DNA from: Tetmemena sp. SeJ-2015
Lineage: Eukaryota; Ciliophora; Spirotrichea; Sporadotrichida; Oxytrichidae
Assembly (NCBI GenBank): GCA_027382625.1
Contig: JAJKFJ010021114.1
Span: 1 to 64,000, forward strand
Length of the DNA stretch: 64,000 nucleotides
Reading direction: 5' to 3'
Shown here: positions 11,297 through 20,441 of the stretch, one piece after another
Layout: every line of letters starts with the position of its first letter
Numbering within the stretch: the first letter of the stretch is position 1
Notes under the pieces: model-generated
Databases searched by the model: none
The model's input: only the letters and a program-made list of their open reading frames with translations
Told to the model about the DNA's origin: nothing
Translations under genes and position numbers: made by a program

Positions 11297-13229
11297 ATGG
11301 TAACTATCTCATATCATTCAATTTTTCTTTCTCTCACTCTCCTTCTTTTTCGAAAGAAATCTTCCAGATCAGAAGTGAGAGATTGTGGAAACTTTATGTA
11401 CTTATCTCTTTGTTTTAGCCCCAATCAAAGGTATCGAATCAATCCCACATTTCTAAGGCCTCAAAGAAATCAGTGGTCTCAAAGCCTTCCTATGTGGATG
11501 AAACTCTTTTCGGTAAGTGAATTTATCCAGCCTCTTTAAATGAAAGAAGTGATAATGTGCCATTTAAAACACTCGTTGTAACTGTTTAAGAAGCTAGCTC
11601 AGAGTTATTTCTTCTTTTCCGTTGATATGACTTTAATTTTTCCAATTTTGAATTGTACGGTTTAAAGCTGAGTTACAGTTATATGTTTGCCTACTATTAT
11701 CTTGGTGTTTTATTTCCTAGCCATGGATAATTTTTACCTTAATTTGCTCTCAATAGAAAGATTTATAACGATTGCGTTTAGGAAACAAAGGAGGAAAGGC
11801 TAGTGGATCAAAGGCAGGCGAAACTGCCCCAGCCATAGATAAGGGCACTCTCAGAGATATCAGATAAAAGACTGAAAAGGGCCAGAAATCCGATGCCATA
11901 GTCATTTCTTAGAACGAGTTAGAGAGAATGAAGGCGTCTACCCGCATCCAAACAAAGGAGCAAGAATCTCAGCACAGACGTATCCTTGAGGAATAGAAGG
12001 ACTAGTAAATGGCGGAGGCTAAGGCTCGCAAACAACGCATGCTCGATATGGACAGAGAAAGAGCTAACAAGATTCCACCAACTGAGTACCAACAACTCAA
12101 CAGAGAAAAGAATGAGACTCTCCTCACTAAGGCTCAGCAAATGCTTGATGAAGAACATGATGATGTCAAGCACATGAATCAGATGATGCTCTACTCAAAG
12201 GTAGTTACCATCAGAGACAAGCAGAAAGAGGAACAGAAGAGGCTTGAGCAAGAATGGATTGAAGAGCAAAAGCGCCTTGACCTCATGATGGAAATTGAAA
12301 GACTTAAAACTCTCTAGCTCCAGGAGGAGAGAGAAATCAAGCGCAAGGATGCTTAGAAGCAAGGCTCCCTTGTTATCATAGACTAGATCAAGGAAAGAGA
12401 GATGGAGCGCATCAAGGAACAAGAGCTCAGAGAGCGTGAGATGCAACAGATGCTCCGTCAAATTGAGACACTCAAGCAAGAAGAAGTTCGCTTGGCTCAG
12501 GAGAAGAGAGAGCGAGTAAACAAGCTTATGTCTGAAGTTGAAGATGCAAACAAGAAAGCCATAGACGTTAAGGAGCACAAGCGTTTTGAAGAGAAGGAGC
12601 TTGAAATGAAAATCGTTGATTACAACAGCCAGAAAGCCCTGAGAGAGGAAGAGCAGATGGCTGAACTCAGAAGAATCAAGGAGGAAAAAGAAAGAGAAGT
12701 TCAGCGCTTGAGAGAACTCTAAGAGAAGGCTCAAGACAGATAAGCCGAGATTGATGCTCTAAGAGCCAAGAGAGCCTTTGAAGAGAGCGAGCGTATCGCT
12801 AGAGAGAAGGAAAGAAAGGAGATTGAGTATAAGCAAAAGGTCCTTTAAGACTTGGAAGATGCCAGACAGCAGTAGTTCTTGGATAGAGAGCGTAGACTTG
12901 CTGAGTAGGCGAAACAGGAGAGAGATGAATTCATGAGAATCATTAAGAACTAAAAGGAAGTTGAGGAGTAAGAACGCCGCATCGAAGAAGAGAAGAAAGA
13001 GGTCCTCAAGAGACATGCTCAACAACTCCGCTCTTAGATCCAAACGAACGAGGATAAGTCAAAGTAGGATCGCCTCGACTACCTTGAAGAGGGCAGAAAG
13101 GTCCGCCAAAGAATTGAGGAAGAGAGAAGAAAGATTGAAGCTATCAAGGAAAAGAAGCTCGGCCAACTCAACAATCTTGAGATTCCTGACAAGTACAAGG
13201 CTGAACTTGCCAAGAAGAAGATTATTTGA
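11297..13229 (+). CDS. CFAP45: Cilia- and flagella-associated protein 45 (CFAP45/CCDC19)
   Basis: Coiled-coil microtubule inner protein of axonemal doublets. After an N-terminal SYVDETLFG motif the protein has NELERMKASTR, then a long charged coiled coil with LQEKAQDRQAEIDALRAKR and FMRIIKNQKEVEEQE, all at the positions known in CFAP45. It ends ...LGQLNNLEIPDKYKAELAKK and TGA 13227-13229. Three GT-AG introns are inferred: one directly after the ATG (11300-11367), one of 21 nt near 11397-11417, and one of about 280 nt (about 11511-11789). No IES is needed in the 1.4-kb main exon. The acidic/basic heptad composition and length fit the family. Identification is confident; localisation to cilia is from the family. 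Confidence 0.92.
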
Positions 13230-13348
13230 GAATGAAATTGATGAAGGATGGGGGTTGATATAATTTTAATTAGTTTTGCTTTAATACAGGTTGGATTTAC
13301 TTAGAAGCTGAGCTTTGCATTTTAGGTTGCCAGCACAGGAAGAGTTAA

Positions 13349-13783
13349 GTGAGGGATAAGTGTATAGATGTAGAGAAGTGTATTTTGTCATTGCCATATC
13401 AAGAGTCCGTTCAAAATGCAGATAGTACAAAGGGACATGGCTTTATATCTTCAATGATCGGTAAGTGGAAGTGGCCTCAAAAACATCAAGATTCATTATG
13501 GCTTGATCTATTCGCCTTTACTTCTATTACCTACTTATTCTTATTTAAGGTTCATTCGAATGAAAGCAAGTATGTGGGTGAGAGATATGAAAACTATCTC
13601 GAGACACTGATCATATCAACTAAGATTTCCTAACTAATAGTCACCTCCGTGTAAAGTTTCTCTCGCCCTCTCGGAGAAAAGAGCGAGAATTAAACAAGGT
13701 TGCGATACACAGGTGGTTTCAAATTCTTCTTATCATACACACCATCTCTTCTTCTTATATATAATATTCCACACTTTGCTTGA
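13349..13783 (+). CDS. Putative small membrane protein
   Basis: ATG 13349 to TGA 13781-13783, 144 codons with TAA as Gln. The middle has one hydrophobic stretch (LWLDLFAFTSITYLFLFKVH) that could span a membrane. The C-terminal third is weak. It sits between CFAP45 and the interlocked locus. No family match is recognised, and it may be spurious. Confidence 0.3.
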
Positions 13784-13895
13784 CTGTTATTATAAATTTT
13801 ATTATATTCAAATGTTTAAGATATTTAATTGAGCTCCCTTGAGGAAGAATTCAAGCAATTGAGAGATAATAAGAAATTATTTCTCAGCACTTTGC

Positions 13896-14600
13896 TCACC
13901 TACATAGGACTTCAAGAATTCCTAGAATATATGTATTGATGAGTTGCTGAGCTCTATTGATCTCATATTGAATCTACTACTCTCTTTGAATTTAATGGAC
14001 TGCTATAATGAGTATTTTCTTGATTCTTAGATCTTCATATGCCATCTCAACTCCATTAACTAATCTTTAACTCTGAGACTGGATTTGATTCTATGTAAAT
14101 GTCTTAACTTTGCTGTCTTCGATCCACTTACTCAATAGATTTTTAATTATAAAGGACTTTAGAAATGAATATATCATAAATGACTTTCCAAAGTAATGCG
14201 GACGCTAGCAAGCTCCTAGCCGTTCATTACATTCAGAGATAAAATGAAACCTAGTTTAATTATTGCTTTATCTCAATTTTTAATTGTAGCATTTGCTGTT
14301 GATAATTCTAACACCCTTTACGCTGCACATCTCTAAAACATCTTTATCGCTCCAATTATTCTACTTTTATCTTATAACTTCCTTTGCTATCGATTCTGCA
14401 AAAGCCAACTCTGATAAATCTTTTTTTAAGTTGATTAATTAATTTAATGGAAGAACATTAATGGGAGACTTAGAGGCTCATTAAAACTATGCCTTGGAGA
14501 AGAAAAGGAAAGTGAAGGGAGCCAATTAAAATGCAGTTATTTTAGGTAAATAGAAAGAACTTAAGGCTATTATTCTTTTAAAAGCTGCTTTAATTTTCAT
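13896..14600 (-). CDS. Unidentified gene interleaved with the plus-strand gene at 14165
   Basis: Three minus-strand MDSs in order. MDS1 carries ATG 14598-14600 (MKIKAAFKRIIAL) and ends in CTTAA (plus TTAAG, 14561-14565). The same 5 bp at 14426-14430 open MDS2. The join gives IIALKKDLSELAFAESIAKE in frame. MDS2 ends in ACAGCAAA (plus TTTGCTGT, 14292-14299), repeated at 14109-14116 at the start of MDS3. This join gives RIINSKVKTFTQNQIQSQSQ in frame. MDS3 continues as a charged helix (VEMAYEDLRIKKILIIAVHQ) to TGA 13896-13898. Each removed interval holds a plus-strand MDS of the neighbouring gene. The protein, about 150 residues, is not recognised. Confidence 0.72.
14117..14291. other. IES of the minus gene containing MDS1 of the plus gene
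   Basis: Lies between TTTGCTGT copies at 14109-14116 and 14292-14299. It contains the plus-strand start block (14165-14260). The 8-bp repeat is flanked by different bases at each site, so the match is exactly 8 bp. Confidence 0.7.
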
Positions 14601-16049
14601 ATAAGTGAGATCTTGTTATAATCGATGAGTATTTCCCCTTGGAATAATCTGTATAAGTGCTTTAAGCTTTGGAATAAATTTACAAACAGATTCAGATACG
14701 AGTACAATGATATTAAAGATAATAATAGTTTGCCATTTTTCAAGACTAGCGGCAACGAATTGACTCAGCATTACGAGAGAATATTTGTCTATATGGTGAT
14801 AACTGATGAATATTTGGACGAGCAGAGACATAGTGGTCTCCTTTAGAATAATGAGGCTGGAGACGGTATCTTCACTCAAAGAGCCACCACTTGCAATAAA
14901 TTAGTCAACTCATTTCTATTTCATGATGTCTAGAGCAGATAAAGAAAGCCCTAATTAAGAGATGAGTCCGCTTCAGAGATGGAAGAAGACGATGTGTACA
15001 GCTTGTACAAAAAGAAGATGGAGTAGAATAAGCAGCAGAAAAGATAGTGATGTAGCCCATATCAGATTCCTAGTTTGAAGACTTATTTCGAGAAGACTAG
15101 TTAGGGCAAAGATCCTGTTATTTTATTCATGAATTCCTTAATTATCGAGTACTTCTAAGATCTCTTCAACAAAGAACTTATGGGTAGACATATTTTAATC
15201 ATTCACAATTTTAAAAGTGTAACTAAAATTGAATGAATCAGCAGAGTTGGAGGGTGCAAAGTCGCTTCTTTACGAGCTCTCATAAAACTTTTAAAGAAGG
15301 TTGAAGAAGAGAGAGCTGGAATAAAAAGAGTGGTGGAGTACTTGAATAGAAACAGCGAGCAAATTGAAGAGGATGTGATGTCCTCCATCAACGAGAGATT
15401 TAACTTCCAAAATTCAGGCTTCATTAAGAAAAATATTTCTCCTCGTGTGGCATTTATTCGAGAATCTGAGCAGAGAAGAACTTGGCCAGGCTTACGACCA
15501 TCTATTCCAGGCCCTTTAAACTAGGTCTAAGGTTCTAGAGACTAGATTCAGACAAATTTACTACAAGATACGATTATGAATGAGAGAATCTTATTTGCCC
15601 ACAGAGATTTCAAAAGAATTCATTATTTATGATTCATTAGGTAGAAAGAGGATTTTGTGAATGTGAGTGACCAGATTTTTAACGTTCTACTCAGCAAAAA
15701 TAATTCAGCTTGTTTTAAGCAATGATAATTTATCTGGTGTCTGGAGGAGAAAGTGAATTCCTTGGAGAAAGAACTAGCCACAACTTTGATTATTTGGACT
15801 ACGGTCACTCTAGAAATGAAGCACTTGCAGAGCATAGATATTACAATTAGAAATATGAAGAATTCTAAAAGATGTTCTGACTATAGCTAATTGTTTTGTG
15901 TTTATTTAGTAAAGCTATGAGGCTCAAGAGACTGCTGATCAAATAGTGGAAGAAATTATACTACTTTCATCCTTATCAGAATTGAGTAGCTAGAGTTGTA
16001 ATTTTCTTTTTAGAGCAAAGGTTACTGAAGTAGGATCTTTAAGCTGATG
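14165..16049 (+). CDS. Unidentified gene interleaved with the minus-strand gene at 13896-14600
   Basis: MDS1 begins at ATG 14165 (or in-frame ATG 14180) with MTFQSNADASKLLAVHYIQR. It ends in TTTAAT (14255-14260), repeated at 14443-14448; the join gives QNETQFNGRTLMGDLEAHQN in frame. MDS2 ends in TATTT (14538-14542), repeated at 14630-14634; this join gives NQNAVISPWNNLYKCFKLWN in frame. An alternative GTTAT pointer at 14536/14615 also gives an open but shorter frame. Downstream blocks include NELTQHYERIFVYMVITDEY, an acidic segment (ASEMEEDDVYSLYKKKMEQ) and a helical segment (RVVEYLNRNSEQIEEDVMSS). In-frame TGAs near 15049 and 15236 and several shifts to TGA 16047-16049 show more IESs or introns. 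Function unknown; a membrane-trafficking coiled-coil protein is only a guess. Confidence 0.65.
14261..14442. other. IES of the plus gene containing MDS2 of the minus gene
   Basis: Lies between TTTAAT copies at 14255-14260 and 14443-14448. Inside it, 14292-14430 codes on the opposite strand for MDS2 of the interleaved gene, so the same DNA is eliminated for one product and retained for the other. Confidence 0.7.
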
Positions 16050-16189
16050 GAGATATAGCAATCTAGAATAGTTTAAATAAACATTTTATACTATTAAATT
16101 AAAAAAGAATCCTTAAATTAATTATAATGAATTAATTTAAGTCAAATTAGTTATTTTAATTTATTTATGTAAATTAAAGTACCAAATTT

Positions 16190-17308
16190 ATGATAAGTTA
16201 AACTGAGATTGATAGACAGTTCGAAAGAGGAGAAATAACAAAGCAAGACTATTAGAGGTACAAGACTATGCTCGAACATAGCTAGAAAGTTAATCTTGGC
16301 TACGCATTCGTGAAAAATCATAAATCAAAATAGGGTGGGAAAGACAATCGAAGTTGACAACCATTTATTGGACACTCTAATCTAAACTCCATTCTTATCT
16401 AGGCTCATTATATTTAATCGTTGAATTCGATAAATCTATAAATTAAAAATCTCTCGGTACTTTTATTTATGCAATACTTCTTTTGCATTATCTCTCTTCG
16501 TTGAATTCATTAAAGGTAAAAAATGTGCTAATAAGATTAATGTTCTTTAATTTTTTGTCAAAAGCATTTAGTTTACAAAATTCTATAACTTTTCTCTAAA
16601 TTTATGGTCAAACAGAATGAATTAATGATTTGGTTTAAATGCAAGGAGGAGTAGAAAATTATGATGCGAAGACAAGACCTACTTCTTCAACAAAATGAAG
16701 AACGAATCGAGACTTGTTAATGAATACGAAAAACTTAGTTTATTATAATTTAGCTAGATGAGTTCGAAAAGAACCTTAGCAAGGAATTGGTAAGTGGCTG
16801 CTCATACTACTTCTTTTTCACTCTTATGACCTTAAAAGACGATTTAAAATCTTTATGATCTTTGACTAAACATTTCTTCAATAGCCCCAAGATGCGAGAC
16901 TGAAGGAATTCAAAGAGATGGCAAGAGACTATTTCGAGGACTACAAAATAGATCGCAACATAATTAAGCGTACCAAAAGAGAGGAGAAAGAGCTAGACGA
17001 AAAAATCAGAGACTTCCAGCGCAAGAACCCAGAAATTGACTTGACACTGCTATTTGATAAGGGCAGAAATGAAGCAGTCAGAAAGCTCCAACACAAAAAA
17101 GCCTATCATAGCTACAAAGCCTTCCAATTCCTCAAGAATGGAGTTGAGTTCCAAACTACAAGAAAGTAGGAGAAACTTTTTTCATTTATCGAGAATATTA
17201 TCATCGATGACTCTATCGCCAGGTTTATAGAATTAATGAGAGGAAGAAGGTTCAAATACACTGAACAGGATTACCTTGAGTTTCAAATTTATATCTCTAC
17301 ATTTTAGA
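16190..17308 (+). CDS. Unidentified charged coiled-coil protein
   Basis: The first MDS starts at ATG 16190 (MISQTEIDRQFERGEITKQD) and would stop at TGA 16355 if read straight. A 328-bp IES with AAGAC repeats (16341-16345 and 16669-16673) joins QGGKDKTYFFNKMKNESRL in frame. A 20-bp excision at 16734-16753 and a 95-nt GT-AG intron (16790-16884) follow. The protein then reads KELPQDARLKEFKEMARDYF and a long Lys/Glu-rich helix (EEKELDEKIRDFQRKNPEID, KAYHSYKAFQFLKNGVEFQT), ending near YTEQDYLEFQ. No TGA is seen before the sequence runs into the 3' end of the minus-strand gene, so a last MDS is missing or the 3' ends overlap. No family recognised. Confidence 0.65.
16341..16668. other. IES, 328 bp, pointer AAGAC
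   Basis: The interval between AAGAC at 16341-16345 and AAGAC at 16669-16673 is AT-rich and not GT-AG bounded. Removal fuses the short block 16190-16345 to the main body in frame. It is the longest IES resolved here. Confidence 0.6.
16734..16753. other. Probable IES, 20 bp, pointer CT
   Basis: Excision between CT at 16734 and CT at 16754 restores NEYEKLDEFEKNLSKEL. A 2-bp pointer is weak evidence alone; the 20-bp length matches other IESs in the window. Confidence 0.4.
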
Positions 17309-19555
17309 GTAATTTACAGAGTAGTAGTTATTAAATTAAAAGAATTTCTTTGTTCTCATTCTTGATCTTCAATCTTAAAGCCATAGCATCTCTTCTTCTC
17401 TTTGAAATAAATATTTTATAAAAACTATTTCTTCTCTTGATCTCAGCTTTGAGTTGATTTATTTGCCTCAGTTTCCAAGTTGCTTGCGACTTTTAATATT
17501 GACAGTAATAAGATTAGAACATCTCTTGTTCACTTCTTTTAGGCTTTACAAAATCTTGATGCTTCCTCTTTGTAAAGAACAAATGATCCTTCACTCTCAT
17601 TATGACTACTATGTAGAATCTTTGTTACTCTTTGTCAGCCTATGAGTAAATCTCCTCGTAATCAATTGTGGGTCGTGCTATTCTGTTGATCATACTCAAC
17701 TTTATATTTGATAAGATTATTTGTGTGTGTATATGTCATAATAACTTTTTAGTCTTATCATATGTAGCATTCTCTTGGAAGTCAATCAAAGCCTGAGCAA
17801 AACCTTCCTTGTCTTGTCTAAACTTGCCATTCATTCTCTCATCAACAAGATTCTGCAGTCTGTTGTGAGTCTTAGCATCGAAATCGAGCATCTATTCATT
17901 GTTAGGATTGTAAGGAAGCAGCATTCGCAGAGATTGATCTAGCTATTCTCGGCTAAGGTTCTTAAGATCTTTAGCCCCACCTAAGGGGAGCATTTGAGAG
18001 AGGACTATTTCAGTAGTCTCCTTTAAGTGTTGATGCTCCTTTTGTGCATCGAAGTTCAAGAAACGATCATTTTAATTAACATATACTAAAATGATAATGA
18101 TGAGATCGAGGTCATACTTGAACTTAGGCTTGTATACTGTCTTTATGACTGGATAGTTGTCTCTGTCTCTTCTCACGGATATTTCAAGGTCTGGGAACTT
18201 GTCTTGCATATTTTTAAAGTATGAATTATATTTTGCAATTACTTAATGTGCTAGTTTACACTCACTCCTAACCCCTCATCAAAGAGGTACTCATCTTCCA
18301 TATACCTTTGATGAACGCTAGTCATTTTATCTTGTAGAGCTTTTTGTATACGCTCTCTCTCACTATCTTTTATTTATATGTTATATTCAAGCAGTAGAGC
18401 AACATCCTTCTTGTTTTAATCGTGAACATTGTTATACTGGTTCTACTCTATTCTGAACTGCGTCTCTATAAAATTCATAAGATAACTTTTGTAATTGGAA
18501 ATTTGGATAATGAGGACTTACTTGGATCAGTGCTGCTGCCCACTATCACTGAGAACTATCTAGGTGTAAGCTTTCCACCCATCAATCTACCCATAAGATA
18601 CCTTAAATCACACAAAGATAAAACATATCGCACAAAGTACTCGCTAGTTTCGAGTTACTTGTCATAAGAATCCCCAAGGTTTTCTTAATTCAAGTGATTA
18701 TCTTCAATGATAGGATCATAATTCGCATAAGTATGCTTAGAATCTGAGGGAACATTTCCTTCTAGAACTTGGAGGCTTCCTCAGCTGTGAATTTGTCTAA
18801 CTTAGCCTGATGGTTAATCTCCTATCTTTTCTTAACTCCACCCCAACAGATTATCAGCAACTCATCGACGAAGTTTGAGATTGATTGGGGCTTTAAAAAT
18901 TTGCTGACATCAAAATCATTCTTTACTGTGCCAGTGGTTCTACTTATTTACTTCTTCAGATTTATTTCTTCATCAGTTCTCTTATTGTGCAGTTTTGCTA
19001 TTCTCTCTTTAAGGACACTGAAAAATATTACTAGTCTTGGGATCGTATTATTCACAAATAAAAATTTAAGTACTTCTCATCTTCTTATATAACCATATCA
19101 TTGAAATGGATATATTGAGATCTGTTGTTTGCTCTCCTAACTACCGAGTCAACCAACTCTTCCTCATCTAACTCTTTCTGACCCTAAATTCATACTTAAA
19201 CTAAAACCATAAATTCAATATAAAATCCCTCACTTTCCTCCTCTTCACCTTTATAGGCTGGCTCGAACTTGAACCTTCTGAGATCTTTAAGGCCAGAAAG
19301 ATCCAGCTTTTCTAAATTTAAGTCTTCTAATTCCATTAATGGTTAAAAATCTTCTTCTTCATTATACTCTTCATCTTCTTCTTCCTCTCCTTCTTCTCTT
19401 TCTTACTATATTCTTTCATCTATTTTTTCCATTTCTCTTTCTAAACTTCCAAGATATTGCATTCTATCTTCAGTATCTTCTTGAACTTCTTAAACGCGGT
19501 CTAAGAACTTTTGCTTCAGCTAATAGGCCTTGGTATTCTTCGGTGATGGATTCAT
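17283..19555 (-). CDS. Unidentified acidic/coiled-coil protein
   Basis: Start chosen at ATG 19553-19555 (MNPSPKNTKAYQLKQKFLDR), which keeps an open frame into a highly acidic block with runs of Glu and Asp, then LEKLDLSGLKDLRRFKFEPA. An 18-nt GT-AG intron with an in-frame TGA (gtttaa...tttag) leads to GQKELDEEELVDSVVRRANN. A 38-nt GT-AG intron leads to KERIAKLHNKRTDEEINLKK and FVDELLIICWGGVKKR. Later blocks include YFVRYVLSLCDLRYLMGRLM, FPDLEISVRRDRDNYPVIKT and a basic C-terminus (FISKRRRDAMALRLKIKNEN), ending TGA 17283-17285. Some frame changes (near 18720, 18490 and 17770) are unresolved. Length about 650 residues. I do not recognise the family; charged coiled-coil composition would fit a cytoskeletal protein. 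Confidence 0.65.
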
Positions 19556-19718
19556 TTTACGCAAAGCTTAAGTTAATGTTGTTGTTATTCATAAAAACTA
19601 TTTTAATAAGGACAAAAAATTAATTATTATAGAGGTAAAATATTTTTTAAATAAAGTGTCGTTGCCTTAGAGAGAGAAGATATATTTAGAATAGTTTCAT
19701 TTAAGATAAAAAAATGAA

Positions 19719-20257
19719 TCAAATAAATATATTTTTAGACTAAAAAATGAAGAATTTAAGATATATTTTCTACAATAATACTTTCTCTATATTCCACTCA
19801 TCGATAATCTTTTTGTGAATGGCCTTAATTTCATTTATAAGGGCCGTAGTTTTGGGCTGCTTCCTCTAAGTTAAATTCAAGCATTAATATGTTCTTCCAG
19901 GAACGTTAGGATGAGCCATGTCGGAGGCCTCTTCTTGGTAGAAAGGATTATAGGATCTTTTGAAATTTTCTAATTCCAAATCAGTTGTGCCAAAATAAAA
20001 TCAAAGTCTTAGAAAGAAGAGAATAAATAATGTTTAGTGCCGTTGACAATATCATTTCTATCTTCTCCTGTGATAGCATCATGCCTCTTCTACAAGTCAT
20101 CGGCAATAGGTTAGAGATAGAATGACTCCATGGGGTACTTTTTCCTATAAGACTCATTATATCCGAAGATGTTGGAGCGACTCTCCTCTGGGGTACCGTC
20201 AAACCCTATTCTCTTTATTCCGTCCTTTCCGAAATATGAAAAATGAAATAGATCGCC
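19719..20257 (-). CDS. Unidentified protein with one defined IES
   Basis: Minus-strand reading gives GKDGIKRIGFDGTPEESRSN, then YRKKYPMESFYLQPIADDLQ. Across a 20-bp IES (pointer TGATTT) it continues FQDFDLELENFKRSYNPFYQ and NVPGRTYQCLNLTQRKQPK to TGA 19719-19721. The 5' side runs into TGA at 20258-20260, so the initiator ATG must lie in another MDS; a nearby ATG in a different frame (MRRSISFF) is not convincing. About 165 residues visible. Family not recognised. Confidence 0.65.
19978..19997. other. IES, 20 bp, pointer TGATTT
   Basis: Plus-strand AAATCA at 19978-19983 and again at 19998-20003. Excision keeping one copy restores QDFDLELENF on the minus strand. Ends are not GT-AG. Confidence 0.8.
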
Positions 20258-20441
20258 TCATAAAATAAATATACGGATAATTATTTATCATATTGCTATA
20301 TATGAAGTTTATTCCTCAATTAAATATTGAAAATTGGGTTTTAGTCTTGTAATTAAGACTTTGAATTCAAGAATTAATTAACCAATTAAATAATATTAAT
20401 AACAATTAAAGATCATTAAAAACTAGTATCATAAAATTTAG

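Noticed and set aside
12195..12734. Leucine-rich minus-strand ORF
   Set aside because: It is the antisense shadow of the Glu/Lys-rich CFAP45 coiled coil.
14535..14619. GTTAT as the pointer joining MDS2 and MDS3 of the plus braided gene
   Set aside because: It gives an open frame, but that frame soon meets TGA; the TATTT pair enters a frame open for more than 130 codons without TGA.
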